Shown: positions 34,430 through 44,247 of the stretch, piece by piece
Numbering within the stretch: position 1 is the stretch's first letter
Layout: each line of letters starts with the position of its first letter
Source: an uncultured Maribacter sp.
GTDB lineage: Bacteria; Bacteroidota; Bacteroidia; Flavobacteriales; Flavobacteriaceae
NCBI RefSeq assembly: GCF_947495965.1
Contig: NZ_CANMBB010000004.1
Coordinates: forward strand, 248,001 to 312,000
DNA: 64,000 bases
Direction: 5' to 3'
The notes under the pieces: model-generated
Databases searched by the model: none
Seen by the model: the letters and a program-made list of their open reading frames with translations, nothing else
Told to the model about the DNA's origin: nothing
Made by a program: the position numbers and the translations under genes

Positions 34430-35725
34430 ATGAAAATAAAAGGGTTAAGATGGTGGATAATAGTACTAATATTTCTTGCCACAGTTATAAATTATATAGA
34501 TAGAACAGCCTTCGCATTATTATGGCCAGAAATGGGCGAGGACTTAGGCATGGACAAATCAGACTATGCTTTCATGTTCAATGTATTTTTAGCGGCTTAC
34601 GCTATAGGTAAATTTGCATCAGGTAAATTATATGATGAAATAGGAACGCGCTTAGGTTTTACCGTATCTATCATTGTATGGTCTGTGGCTTCTGTTTTAC
34701 ATGCCTTTGCTGGCGGACTAGTTTCCTTATCAATTTTTAGAGGTTTATTAGGTTTAGGAGAAGCGGGTAATTGGCCAGGAGCTGTAAAAAGTAATGGAGA
34801 ATGGTTTCCTGTTAAAGAAAGAGCTATTGCACAAGGTATATTTAACGCAGGTGCCTCTATTGGTAATGTAATAGCACCATTTGTAATTATATTTTTATAT
34901 ACCCAGTTTGGGTGGAAAACAACATACATAATATTAGGACTTGTGGGATTATTATGGGTTATTCCATGGTTATTTTTAAACAAATCTACTCCAGAAAAGC
35001 ACCCTTGGGTTACAGAAGAAGAAAGAAATTTAATTCTTAATAGTAGAATAGATAAACAGCCAAAAGAAGATAGTTTAACTAAAGTAAAAAGTTTAAGTGT
35101 AGGTGCAATATTAAGTTATAAACAGTCTTGGGGAGTTTTATTATGTAGATTTTTTATAGAACCAATCTGGTGGTTTTTTGCGGCTTGGATGCCAATTTAT
35201 TTAAATGATAAGTTTGGTTTAAGTATTGAAGAAATTGCTGGTACAATGTGGATTTCTTACTTAATGGCAGCAGCAGGTAGTATTGTGGGAGGCATATTCA
35301 CAAAAGAGATAATGAAGAGTAGTTCTGTAGATTTTTCAAGAAAATTAACTATAGCAATAGGAGGGCTTTTAATAGTAATAGGCTTTGTGTGTATAATTAC
35401 ATTGGTAAGACAAGATGACTTTATGATGTTTATCTACTTTGCAGGATTAGCATTATTTGGATTTCAATTTGCCATTGGAAATATACAAACAATCTCAAGC
35501 GATTTATTTAGAGGACCTTCAGTAGGAACATTAGCAGGTCTTGCGGGAACAGTTGCTGCAGTATCGCCAATGATTATGAATTGGTTTATTGGACAAATAA
35601 CGGAAAGCTCCTATACACCAGCATTTATTGCAATATGTTTAGCAGTTATTTTAGGTGTTTTATCAATTTTCATATTTATAAAAAATATTGGGCCAGTTAG
35701 GAAAGTAGAAGAAATTAAAAATTAG
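34430..35725 (+). CDS. MFS transporter, hexuronate (ExuT/ACS) type
   Basis: Inner-membrane major-facilitator protein of 431 aa with about 12 helices. The N-terminal signature WWIIVLIFLATVINYIDR and LGLGEAGNWPGAVKSNGEWFP are typical of the anion:cation symporter family that includes hexuronate transporters such as ExuT. In alginate PULs this type carries the unsaturated or keto monouronate into the cytoplasm. The SDR gene follows after 25 bp, so the two form one unit. The assignment of DEH as substrate is inference from context. Confidence 0.9.
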   Translation: MKIKGLRWWIIVLIFLATVINYIDRTAFALLWPEMGEDLGMDKSDYAFMFNVFLAAYAIGKFASGKLYDEIGTRLGFTVSIIVWSVASVLHAFAGGLVSLSIFRGLLGLGEAGNWPGAVKSNGEWFPVKERAIAQGIFNAGASIGNVIAPFVIIFLYTQFGWKTTYIILGLVGLLWVIPWLFLNKSTPEKHPWVTEEERNLILNSRIDKQPKEDSLTKVKSLSVGAILSYKQSWGVLLCRFFIEPIWWFFAAWMPIYLNDKFGLSIEEIAGTMWISYLMAAAGSIVGGIFTKEIMKSSSVDFSRKLTIAIGGLLIVIGFVCIITLVRQDDFMMFIYFAGLALFGFQFAIGNIQTISSDLFRGPSVGTLAGLAGTVAAVSPMIMNWFIGQITESSYTPAFIAICLAVILGVLSIFIFIKNIGPVRKVEEIKN

Positions 35726-35750
35726 AATAAACAGATTAAAAAAGATAAAG

Positions 35751-36512
35751 ATGAGTAGAAAAGGAAAAGTTGCAGTTGTTACAGGTGCTACAGGAGGTAT
35801 AGGATTTGAAGTAGCAAAAAGGTTAGGAAAAGATGGATATATTGTAGTTTTAAATGGAATACAAGACGGAGAAGGAGCAAAAAGAGTAGAGCAACTTACA
35901 GCGGAAGGTATTACTGCAGAGTATTTTGGATTTGATGTTACTAGTGATGAGGCTGTGACTTCAAACATTACCGCAATAGGAGAAAAATATGGAAGAATAG
36001 ATGTTCTTGTAAATAATGCAGGAGGTCTAGGAGGTAGATCTAGATTTGAAGAAATGACAACAGATTTTTACAGATTTGTAATGGCATTAAATTTAGATTC
36101 TGTGTTCTTTGCATCTAGAGCGGCAATTCCTTTTCTTAAAAAAGGTGAGCACCCTTCTATAATTAATTATACTTCAAATGCAGGATGGACAGCAGGCGGT
36201 CCGGGAGCAGGAATTTATGGAACATCTAAAGCTGGTGTACATGCAATAACAAGAGCATTAGCTAAAGATTTAGCAGAATATGGTATTAGAGTAAACGCAG
36301 TATCTCCGGGTACAATAGATACTCCTTTCCATGCGCAAATTAAAGCTACAAAACCAGAAGTTTTTGCTTCTTGGGCAAATAATATTATGTTAGGTAGATT
36401 AGGACAACCAGAAGATGTAGCTGGTGTTATTTCTTTCTTAGCAAGTAAAGATGCATCATTTATTACCGCAGAAACTATCCAAATTGGAGGAGGTCAGGCA
36501 TTAGGAATATAG
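35751..36512 (+). CDS. SDR-family oxidoreductase, DEH reductase candidate
   Basis: Classical short-chain dehydrogenase of 253 aa. The nucleotide-binding motif is TGATGGIG (11-18), the structural motif NNAGG (88-92), and the catalytic set Ser142, Tyr156 and Lys160 in YGTSK. The C-terminus is typical (FLASKDASFITAETIQIGGGQALGI). In alginate catabolism an NAD(P)H-dependent SDR reduces DEH (4-deoxy-erythro-5-hexoseulose uronate) to KDG. Position directly after the uronate transporter supports that role. Cofactor preference is not decided. Confidence 0.88.
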   Translation: MSRKGKVAVVTGATGGIGFEVAKRLGKDGYIVVLNGIQDGEGAKRVEQLTAEGITAEYFGFDVTSDEAVTSNITAIGEKYGRIDVLVNNAGGLGGRSRFEEMTTDFYRFVMALNLDSVFFASRAAIPFLKKGEHPSIINYTSNAGWTAGGPGAGIYGTSKAGVHAITRALAKDLAEYGIRVNAVSPGTIDTPFHAQIKATKPEVFASWANNIMLGRLGQPEDVAGVISFLASKDASFITAETIQIGGGQALGI

Positions 36513-36730
36513 TACACGAAACACATTCCCCCGCTAAATTATAATTAGGCGTTAATGTGTAGTAAAGAGGCGCTTAATTATTCTATTTATGATTAAAAAT
36601 ATAGATACAATTTTGTAGTAAAAACTTAAGTGTATATACCTACTTAATTAGTAATAGTTTTTTATTTATAGCAGGAATTAATGAAGGCTTAGCCTTTAGT
36701 TAATAATTGGTTTTATAATTTTAATTGTTA

Positions 36731-36770
36731 AGAAATTGGCAATGCGACATCTCGTATTGCCAATTCTTTT
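36731..36770 (+). terminator. Terminator-like hairpin just upstream of the PFK-family gene
   Basis: AATTGGCAATGCGA (36734-36747) pairs with TCGTATTGCCAATT (36752-36765) across a CATC loop, 14 bp with one G-U, followed by CTTTT. It may end the MFS-SDR transcript. Because it stops only 23 nt before the next ATG, it may instead attenuate the downstream gene. Confidence 0.75.
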
Positions 36771-36793
36771 AAACAGCCTAATTAGTAGTTAAA

Positions 36794-38020
36794 ATGGGAA
36801 ATGATAAAAAATCTATCATTATTATTTGCGGTGGCGGACCCGCGCCAGGAATTAATTCTGTAATTAGTACAGTTGCTAAATCATTCTTAAAAGATGGGTA
36901 TAGGGTTTTAGGATTACATGAAGGTTTTAAAGGCCTTTTTAGTGAAAATCCAAAAATTAAAGAGTTTGACTTTGATCATGCTGATAGAATTTTTAGTAGA
37001 GGAGGGTCAACCTTAATTATGAGTAGGTTTAAGCCTAAGAATGAAGAACTAAATACACAATTATTTTTAAAAAATAACGTAGAATTGTTGGTTAGTATAG
37101 GAGGGGATGATACTGCTTCTACAGCAAATAGAATAACGTCTTTTTTAGAAAAAGAAAACATTTCTATTTCTAACATACATGTACCTAAAACAATAGATAA
37201 TGATTTGCCATTACCAGATAGGAATCCAACTTTTGGATTTCACTCTGCTAAAGATGAAGGTGTGCGTATAGGTAATACAACATATGAAGATGCAAGAACA
37301 AGTCAAAACTGGTTTGTAATGTGTGCTATGGGGAGGTCTGCTGGTCATTTGGCTTTTGGGATTGCTACAAGTTGCCATTTTCCAATGTTAATAATACCAG
37401 AAATGTTTAAAGAAGGACAAATTACTTTAGAAAAAGTAGTTAATCTTTTGGTATCTACAATTGTAAAGCGAAAATCTAAAAATATAAATTACGGTGTGGC
37501 AATGATTAGTGAAGGAGTTTTTCATAACATGCCAAAAGCAGAACTAGATAAGATAGGAATAGAATTTACATATGATGATCACGGGCATCCAGAATTAGGT
37601 AATGTTAGTAAATCACATATATTTAATATGCTACTTCAGAAAAAATTAGAAGAACTTCAATTACAAGTAAAAACAAGACCTGTAGAGTTAGGATATGAGC
37701 TTCGTTGCTGTAGACCAATTGGTTTTGATTTAACGCTATGTACACTTTTAGGTTTAGGAGTTAAAAAGCTGTTTGATGAAGGAATAAGCGGTTGCATGGT
37801 AACGGCAAATTCTAGAGGAGAAATAGCACCTCTTTACCTTACAGATATACAAAATGAAGAAGGGAAAATTGAACCAAGGTTGGTTAATGTTAAATCTGAA
37901 TTTGCAAATTTATGCTTTCAAAATTTAGATTATATAACAGAAGAAGATTATACAACGGCTTCAAAATATGTAAAAAAACCCTCTGCATATGACTTTAACA
38001 AAATAGTGACTATAGGCTAA
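36794..38020 (+). CDS. Phosphofructokinase-family protein with pyrophosphate-type residues
   Basis: Cytosolic protein of the PfkA superfamily, 408 aa. It has the phosphoryl-donor loop GGGPAPGIN (13-21), GGDDT (103-107) and PKTIDND (131-137). In the family, Gly at the positions here occupied by Asp106 and Lys132 marks ATP enzymes, while Asp and Lys mark pyrophosphate-dependent enzymes. PPi use is therefore predicted. The fructose-6-phosphate region MGRSAGHLA is present. It lies after the alginate genes and 30 bp before an unusual Nramp-fold transporter. Alternatives are a general glycolytic PPi-PFK or a sugar-acid kinase role; I cannot decide. Confidence 0.82.
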   Translation: MGNDKKSIIIICGGGPAPGINSVISTVAKSFLKDGYRVLGLHEGFKGLFSENPKIKEFDFDHADRIFSRGGSTLIMSRFKPKNEELNTQLFLKNNVELLVSIGGDDTASTANRITSFLEKENISISNIHVPKTIDNDLPLPDRNPTFGFHSAKDEGVRIGNTTYEDARTSQNWFVMCAMGRSAGHLAFGIATSCHFPMLIIPEMFKEGQITLEKVVNLLVSTIVKRKSKNINYGVAMISEGVFHNMPKAELDKIGIEFTYDDHGHPELGNVSKSHIFNMLLQKKLEELQLQVKTRPVELGYELRCCRPIGFDLTLCTLLGLGVKKLFDEGISGCMVTANSRGEIAPLYLTDIQNEEGKIEPRLVNVKSEFANLCFQNLDYITEEDYTTASKYVKKPSAYDFNKIVTIG

Positions 38021-38050
38021 TTTTTTTTATAATGATCTAAAAAACAAATT

Positions 38051-39325
38051 ATGGATAACTCTGCAACTAAGAATTCGCTTTTAAAGAAAATATTAGGATT
38101 TATTTTAGCTTTTGGACCTGGAATATTTGCTATTGGTTATACTATAGGTACAGGTAGCGTAACTTCTATGATTGTTGCAGGAAGCACATATGGAATGCAG
38201 CTTTTATGGGTGCTTTTACTTAGTTGTGTTTTCTCTGGCTTGTTAATGTATGCTTATGGAAATTATGCTTTAATCTCAGGAGAAACTGCCTTATACAGTT
38301 TTAAAAAACATATTAAAGGGGGAAAGTTTATTGCTATATTTATTATTCTAGGAATAACATTTGGTCAATGGAATTCTTTAATGGGTATTCTAGGTATATC
38401 TGCAAATATTATTTATGAAATATTTTATATCTATTTTCCGCAAATAGAGGGGTATAAATACGAAACTGTTTTAGCAATAGCAGTAGTTGTAATAGGTATT
38501 ATGTATTCTCTTTTATTAGTTGGTAAATACACTTTTTTTGAGAAAATACTTGTAGTTTTTGTTACTATAATGGGCCTTTCTTTTTTGGTTTCTTTATTCA
38601 TGGTTTATCCATTGCCAATAGAGGTTGTTCAGGGACTTGTTCCTTCCATACCACAGGTAGAAGGAGGTAAAATGATGGTTGCAGCGTTTGTAGGTACCAC
38701 TATGGCAGCAGCAACGTTTTTATCAAGGCCATTATTTATAAAAGGAAAAGGATGGACAATTAAAAATAGAGGGCAGCAAAAGAAAGATGCAATAACAGCT
38801 GCAATATTGGTATTTCTTATTAGTGGAGCAGTAATGGCAGTTGCTAGCGGAGCTTTATTTCATGAAGGAAAACCGGTAGTTAGGGTTTTAGATATGGTAA
38901 ATACTTTAGAACCAGTTGCAGGTAAATTTGCACTTACTCTTTTCTTTTTTGGAACTTTAAGTGCAGGACTTTCTTCTATTTTTCCATGCCTTTTAATAGC
39001 ACCAATACTATTGGCAGATTATCAATCTGGAGAATTAGATACGAAGTCTAAACAGTTTAAAATTATTACCGCTCTAGCATGTTTATTTGCATTAATAGTA
39101 CCAGTTTTTGGAGCTAATCCAATACAAATGCAAATACTATCTCAAGTATTTAATGTGTTTGTGTTACCAATGGTAATTATAGGAATATTATTAATCCTAA
39201 ACAATAGGACAGTTATGAAAGGACATAAGACAAGCATTTGGATAAAAGCAGGGTTATGGCTTGCTCTTATTTTTGCCTGCGTTGTTTCTTATAATGGGGT
39301 TTTAGGAATACTAGAGCTTTTTTAA
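38051..39325 (+). CDS. Nramp-fold transporter without the DPGN metal-binding motif
   Basis: Membrane protein of 424 aa with about 11 helices. The start [33 protein letters not shown] aligns without gaps to the first helix of Nramp transporters, but the metal-binding DPGN is GTGS here (Asp and Asn both lost). The helix-6 MPHN-type segment reads TMAAATF. Transport of Mn or Fe by the usual mechanism is thus unlikely; the substrate may be another ion or an organic molecule. It follows the PFK-family gene by 30 bp and is probably cotranscribed. It ends with a 4-bp overlap with the convergent DUF255 gene. Confidence 0.8.
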   Translation: MDNSATKNSLLKKILGFILAFGPGIFAIGYTIGTGSVTSMIVAGSTYGMQLLWVLLLSCVFSGLLMYAYGNYALISGETALYSFKKHIKGGKFIAIFIILGITFGQWNSLMGILGISANIIYEIFYIYFPQIEGYKYETVLAIAVVVIGIMYSLLLVGKYTFFEKILVVFVTIMGLSFLVSLFMVYPLPIEVVQGLVPSIPQVEGGKMMVAAFVGTTMAAATFLSRPLFIKGKGWTIKNRGQQKKDAITAAILVFLISGAVMAVASGALFHEGKPVVRVLDMVNTLEPVAGKFALTLFFFGTLSAGLSSIFPCLLIAPILLADYQSGELDTKSKQFKIITALACLFALIVPVFGANPIQMQILSQVFNVFVLPMVIIGILLILNNRTVMKGHKTSIWIKAGLWLALIFACVVSYNGVLGILELF

Positions 39326-41415
39326 AACCCATTTAGTTGTTCTATAGCTTCGTCTGCAGTTGCAACGGGTAGTTTACAAGAATTATCCCTACATACATAA
39401 ATATAAGTGCCATCTGCAGTGTAGCGTCCTTCAAATAAAGGAAGTTTACTGTCTTCGGTACTTCCTACAAGGAGAGTGTTAGGAATATAAGTATTATGTA
39501 TTTCTTTAGATAATTTTTTTGCATTTGTCCCTACTACAGCTATCTCATAATACGTATAAGTAGTATTTAATAAAACAGAATTCCACCTAGCGTAACTAGA
39601 AGCATTAGGAGTAATCATTGGTAACATTGCAGCTACCATAGATTTAGATTTTTCTATAAAAGTCTTATCATAATTTATATGCCCTAATCTTAAAAGGTTT
39701 TGAGCCATTATAGCATTAGGAGACGGTATTACGCCGTCATTAGTTTTAATTATTTGCGCAATTAAATCTTTGTTTTCATTATAACGATACATTCCAGAAG
39801 CAGTATCATTAAAACTTGTCATTGCTTTTGTATTAAGACTATTTGCTAGGTCTAGATGTTTGGTATCTAAAGAAGCGCTATATAAATTTATTAAAGCATC
39901 TACCATGAAAGAATAATCTTCTAAGAACCCTTTAGATTGCTTTGAATTTTCTTTGTAAGAATGTCTTAATTCATTATTAGTAAGGCTAAATTTTTTGATA
40001 GATTTTAAAGTGTTTTTAGCATGATCTAAAAAAGAAGCGTCACCAAACGCTTTATAAGCATCAACAAAACCAGAAATTAATAAAGCATTCCATGAAGTAA
40101 TAATTTTGTCATCTAACCTTGGTGGAACTCTTTTTGTTCTTTCTTTTAAAAGAAGTGTTTTCCATTGTTCTTTAGATTCTTGTAATGTACTATTTACAAG
40201 TTTGTTTTTAGAACAAAACTCAGCATCTGTAATAGTTCTATGTAAAACATAATTTTGGTGTTCCCAAATGTTTTCTGGTTCTATAGTAAAGTAAGATTTA
40301 AACAAATCAAATTCATTACCAAGCGTTTGCTCTAATTCTTCTTTTTTCCAAACGTAATATTTTCCTTCTTCCCCTTCGCTATCGGCATCTATAGCAGCAT
40401 AATACCCGCCATTAGGGTTTTTCATATCGCGTTCTATAAAAGAAATAGTAGTGTAAACAATTTCTTTATAAATAGGTTCTTTAAAAATGCTATATGCTTT
40501 AGCGTAAATACTAATAAGTTGTGCATTATCATAAAGCATTTTTTCAAAATGTGGAACTTTCCAATTTGGGTCTGTACTATATCTATAAAACCCACCACCT
40601 ACAAAATCATAAATACCACCATAGGCTATTTTATTTAATGTGTTTTTAATATGTTTTTTAACATCAGTATCCCCTGTTAAAATTGCATAATCGAGTAAAA
40701 AATTAAGATTGCTAGGAAGCATAAATTTTTGCTGCAATTGGTCTCCTCCATTTTCGGTGTCCCATGAGTTGCTCCAGTTTTTAACACTTTCATTTACAGC
40801 TTCTTTTGTAAGGGTTTCGTAATTGTTAGAAGGGGTTATTAAGTTAGCTTCTTGAATACCTTGTGCAACCATATCTGCATATTCGTTGGCTTTTTTAGGG
40901 TCGTTTTTATATAAGGAACTTACTTTTTCTAAAACCTGTGACCATTCCTCTTTAGTATGGTATGTACCTCCATAAATAGGTTTTCCATTAGGTAAGGTAA
41001 TAACATTTAAAGGCCAGCCTCCGCTACCTTTTATAAGCTGTAGAGCAGTCATATATACTTGGTCTACATCGGGTCTTTCTTCTCTATCTACTTTAATGTT
41101 GATGAAATTTTTATTCATTATTTCTGCAACACTTTCATCCTCAAACGATTCTTTTTCCATAACATGACACCAATGGCAAGAAGAATAACCAATGCTAACA
41201 AGAACCAGTTTGTCCTCTTTTTTAGCGTCTTCAAGAGCAGTATTACTCCAACCCCTCCAATTAACAGGATTATGTGCATGTTGTAATAGATAGGGGCTGG
41301 TTTCTTCTATTAGGGAGTTGGTAAACTTGTGTTCCGAAGCTTGTTTTTTCTCTTCTTTACAAGAAAAAAAGAGGAAACAAAAGAAAAGGGTATATAGTAT
41401 GGACTTAAAATGCAT
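39322..41415 (-). CDS. DUF255 thioredoxin-fold lipoprotein (YyaL/SPATA20-like)
   Basis: Protein of 697 aa with an N-terminal thioredoxin-like DUF255 domain and a C-terminal alpha/alpha-barrel of the N-acylglucosamine-epimerase type. Unusually for a family often thought cytosolic, it starts with a lipoprotein signal, lipobox LFFSC (Cys19). The redox motif is SSCHWCHVM (Cys80, Cys83), followed by [16 protein letters not shown] and GGWPLNV. The barrel includes [23 protein letters not shown]. The function is not established; a redox or sugar-related role has been suggested from the domains. It is divergent from nothing close and convergent with the Nramp-like gene. Confidence 0.9.
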   Translation of the reverse strand: MHFKSILYTLFFCFLFFSCKEEKKQASEHKFTNSLIEETSPYLLQHAHNPVNWRGWSNTALEDAKKEDKLVLVSIGYSSCHWCHVMEKESFEDESVAEIMNKNFINIKVDREERPDVDQVYMTALQLIKGSGGWPLNVITLPNGKPIYGGTYHTKEEWSQVLEKVSSLYKNDPKKANEYADMVAQGIQEANLITPSNNYETLTKEAVNESVKNWSNSWDTENGGDQLQQKFMLPSNLNFLLDYAILTGDTDVKKHIKNTLNKIAYGGIYDFVGGGFYRYSTDPNWKVPHFEKMLYDNAQLISIYAKAYSIFKEPIYKEIVYTTISFIERDMKNPNGGYYAAIDADSEGEEGKYYVWKKEELEQTLGNEFDLFKSYFTIEPENIWEHQNYVLHRTITDAEFCSKNKLVNSTLQESKEQWKTLLLKERTKRVPPRLDDKIITSWNALLISGFVDAYKAFGDASFLDHAKNTLKSIKKFSLTNNELRHSYKENSKQSKGFLEDYSFMVDALINLYSASLDTKHLDLANSLNTKAMTSFNDTASGMYRYNENKDLIAQIIKTNDGVIPSPNAIMAQNLLRLGHINYDKTFIEKSKSMVAAMLPMITPNASSYARWNSVLLNTTYTYYEIAVVGTNAKKLSKEIHNTYIPNTLLVGSTEDSKLPLFEGRYTADGTYIYVCRDNSCKLPVATADEAIEQLNGF

Positions 41416-41621
41416 AATGATATTTATAAGAGACTAAAAATACAATATATATATGGAAGCAAAATAATATTTTAATTGCCTTAGAAATAATATATTTTTT
41501 AATCATAAAAGATATGTGAATGATATGTTTTTATCATTAAGCAATTAAAGAAAAAATATTTTTGATGAATTCACTTAAATTTTCCAGAGTATAATATTTT
41601 ACTTTAGGATGGGAAAAGGAT

Positions 41622-41656
41622 ATAAAAAAAGCCTCTCAGTTTCCTGAAAGGCTTTT
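41622..41656 (-). terminator. Intrinsic terminator of tRNA-Met
   Basis: On the minus strand AAAAGCCTTTCAG pairs with CTGAGAGGCTTTT around GAAA (one A-G mismatch inside) and a T-run follows. It begins about 6 nt after the tRNA. Confidence 0.85.
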
Positions 41657-41661
41657 GGTAG

Positions 41662-41734
<73 letters not shown>

Positions 41735-41809
41735 ATGTGCGTTTCCAAAACTATCAACTTTGCTTTAAAAGCACTCAGTTCATAATGCTGACTGATTTAT
41801 TTTGGACTG

Positions 41810-41817
41810 CAAATATA
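41810..41817 (-). promoter_or_regulatory. Candidate promoter of initiator tRNA-Met
   Basis: On the minus strand TATATTTG matches the TAnnTTTG consensus exactly, about 75 nt before the tRNA 5' end. This implies a short precursor leader. Confidence 0.5.
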
Positions 41818-41918
41818 CAATGCTTTTTGTTTACTATCAAAATAAAAACACATATTTATTTTACTGCCATCCGTTTTAAAATTCCTAAATTACCCAATCT
41901 TTAAGATTACCGTTATTT

Positions 41919-43283
41919 ATGAATTATTTAAACGATTTATTGTCATCCATTCTACCATACACAGAGTGGCCTATGTTTATTCTCTTAATAGGCGGAGGAC
42001 TTTTTCTATTTTTCTATTCTAAGTTTGTTCCTTTTCGTTTTTTTGGGCATGCCATTGCAATAACTGCTGGTAAATATGATGATAAAAATGCAAAAGGAGA
42101 TGTTAGTTCTTTTCAGGCATTATCTGCAGCAGTTGCTGCTACTGTTGGATTAGGGAATATTTCTGGCGTTGCCATTGCTATTCATGATGGTGGCCCTGGC
42201 GTAGTTTTCTGGATTTGGATTACAGCACTTTTAGGTATGGGGATAAAATTTTATTCCTGTAGTTTATCTATCATGTTTAGAGGTAAGGATTCTGATGGTA
42301 AAATGCAGGGCGGTCCTATGTATTATATTACAGAAGGTTTGGGTAAAAAGGCAAAGCCACTGGCAGTGTTTTTTGCAATTTGTGGGTTATTTGGTTTTTT
42401 AGGTGTTTTTACTGCAAATCAGTTCACAGAGACATTTATGAGTGTAATAAACCCATCAGAAACGGTATATGCTATGGAAAATGAAAGTTGGAAATGGGCA
42501 ATAGGTGTTTTTTTAGCGGTAATTACTTCATTTGTAATATTTGGAGGACTCACAAAAATTGCGAAGGTGGCATCTGCAATTGTACCTTTTATGGTATTTG
42601 TTTATTTAGTTGCAGTAATCGTAGTAATGGTTTTAAACTCTAGCCAAATAGTACCATCTTTAAAATTGATATTTACAGAAGCTTGGAATTTTAAAACCAT
42701 TGTTACTGGAGGTTTTTGGGGATTAGTTATTATTGGGGTTCGTAGAGCTATGTTTTCTAACGAAGCAGGTTTAGGAAGCGCACCAATGTATCATGGGCAA
42801 TCTAAAACGGATAACCCTATTAAAGAAGGATTAGTAGCTATGTTAGGCCCGTTTATAGATACCATTTTGGTATGTACCTTTACTGCGATAGTAATTATAT
42901 TAAGCGGCGCATATTTAGAAGATATGAGTGGTATTGTTATGACCTTAGAGGCATTTAGACGAACACTTTTTGGTTATGGGGACGATTTGTTAATGATAAT
43001 TGTATCTGCCTTTGCCCTTTCTACCTTATTTACCTATTCCTATTACGGTGTAAAATCACTTTCTTTCTTAACAAACGCACGAATAGGTAAATTATATAAT
43101 GTCTACTTTGTTATAATGATTATTTTTGCCGCAGTAGCTTCTTTAGATTTAGTAAAGAATTTAATAGACCTTTCTTACGCTTTAATGGTAATACCAAATA
43201 TGATAGCAGTATTGTTATTAGCCCCGAAAGTAAATAAAGCTGCAAAAGCATATTTTAAAAAGTTAAAGAATGACAGAGCATAA
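41919..43283 (+). CDS. Alanine/glycine:cation symporter family (AGCS) protein
   Basis: Inner-membrane sodium:amino acid symporter of 454 aa with about 10-11 helices. Family signatures are SAAVAATVGLGNISGVAIAI near residue 70, GGPMYYITEGLG, and RAMFSNEAGLGSAPMYHG near residue 285. Members import alanine or glycine with sodium, fitting a marine organism. The last 14 bp overlap the start of era, so the two genes are linked in one transcript, an order that need not be functional. Confidence 0.9.
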   Translation: MNYLNDLLSSILPYTEWPMFILLIGGGLFLFFYSKFVPFRFFGHAIAITAGKYDDKNAKGDVSSFQALSAAVAATVGLGNISGVAIAIHDGGPGVVFWIWITALLGMGIKFYSCSLSIMFRGKDSDGKMQGGPMYYITEGLGKKAKPLAVFFAICGLFGFLGVFTANQFTETFMSVINPSETVYAMENESWKWAIGVFLAVITSFVIFGGLTKIAKVASAIVPFMVFVYLVAVIVVMVLNSSQIVPSLKLIFTEAWNFKTIVTGGFWGLVIIGVRRAMFSNEAGLGSAPMYHGQSKTDNPIKEGLVAMLGPFIDTILVCTFTAIVIILSGAYLEDMSGIVMTLEAFRRTLFGYGDDLLMIIVSAFALSTLFTYSYYGVKSLSFLTNARIGKLYNVYFVIMIIFAAVASLDLVKNLIDLSYALMVIPNMIAVLLLAPKVNKAAKAYFKKLKNDRA

Positions 43284-44157
43284 AGCCGGATTTGTAAATA
43301 TTATTGGTAATCCTAATGTGGGGAAATCTACATTAATGAATGCTTTTGTAGGGGAAAAGTTATCCATAATTACCTCTAAAGCCCAAACTACAAGACATCG
43401 TATTTTGGGTATAGTGAATGGAGATGATTTTCAGGTGATTTTATCGGATACTCCTGGGATAATTAAACCAGCATATGAGTTGCAAACTTCTATGATGGAT
43501 TTTGTAAAATCTGCTTTTGAAGATGCTGATGTCTTAATATATATGGTAGAAATTGGAGAAAAGGCTTTAAAAGATGAAAAGTTTTTTGATAAAATAAAAA
43601 GTTCTAAGATCCCTGTTTTATTACTATTAAATAAGATTGATGTTACAGAACAAGAAATAATAGAAGAACAGGTGCAGTATTGGCAAGCACAGCTGCCAAC
43701 GGTAGAGATTCATTTAATATCGGCACTTCAGAATTTTAATGTTACTGGTGTTTTTGAACGTATTATAGAGTTGCTACCAGCTTCTCCAGCCTATTATCCT
43801 AAAGATCAGTTAACAGACAAACCAGAACGTTTTTTTGTAAATGAAACTATTCGTGAGAAAATATTAATACATTATAAAAAAGAGATTCCATACTCTGTAG
43901 AAATAGAAACCGAGGAATTTTTTGAAGATGAAGATATTATTCGCATGCGTGCTGTAATTATGGTAGAGAGAGATTCTCAAAAAGGTATTATTATAGGGCA
44001 CAAGGGAAGTGCATTAAAAAGAGTAGGAGTAGAGTCTCGCAAAGACTTAGAAAAATTCTTTGGAAAACAAGTACATTTAGAATTGTATGTAAAAGTAAAT
44101 AAGAATTGGCGTAGCGATTCTAGACAGCTGAAACGTTTTGGTTACAATAAGAACTAA
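43270..44157 (+). CDS. era: GTPase Era
   Basis: Essential GTPase that binds 16S rRNA during 30S assembly. The G domain has GNPNVGKST (G1), the TT of SKAQTTRHRILG (G2), DTPG (G3) and NKID (G4). A C-terminal KH domain carries IIIGHKGSALKRVG near residue 240. Length 295 aa is standard. The start codon lies inside the end of the AGCS gene (14-bp overlap); no later ATG would keep the G1 loop intact with a normal N-terminus. Confidence 0.97.
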   Translation: MTEHKAGFVNIIGNPNVGKSTLMNAFVGEKLSIITSKAQTTRHRILGIVNGDDFQVILSDTPGIIKPAYELQTSMMDFVKSAFEDADVLIYMVEIGEKALKDEKFFDKIKSSKIPVLLLLNKIDVTEQEIIEEQVQYWQAQLPTVEIHLISALQNFNVTGVFERIIELLPASPAYYPKDQLTDKPERFFVNETIREKILIHYKKEIPYSVEIETEEFFEDEDIIRMRAVIMVERDSQKGIIIGHKGSALKRVGVESRKDLEKFFGKQVHLELYVKVNKNWRSDSRQLKRFGYNKN

Positions 44158-44247
44158 TTAGTAACCATAGGATATACTTTTCTTTACTTTAGAATTAAGT
44201 AGGATGTTCATTTTTGTTGGCTAATAATAATCAACGAAACACCAAAA

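Noticed and set aside
36794-38020. Calling the PFK-family gene the missing KDG kinase of the alginate pathway
   Set aside because: KDG kinases are ribokinase-fold (PfkB) proteins. This is a PfkA-fold protein with intact PPi-type motifs, so the idea is kept only as a hypothesis in the findings.
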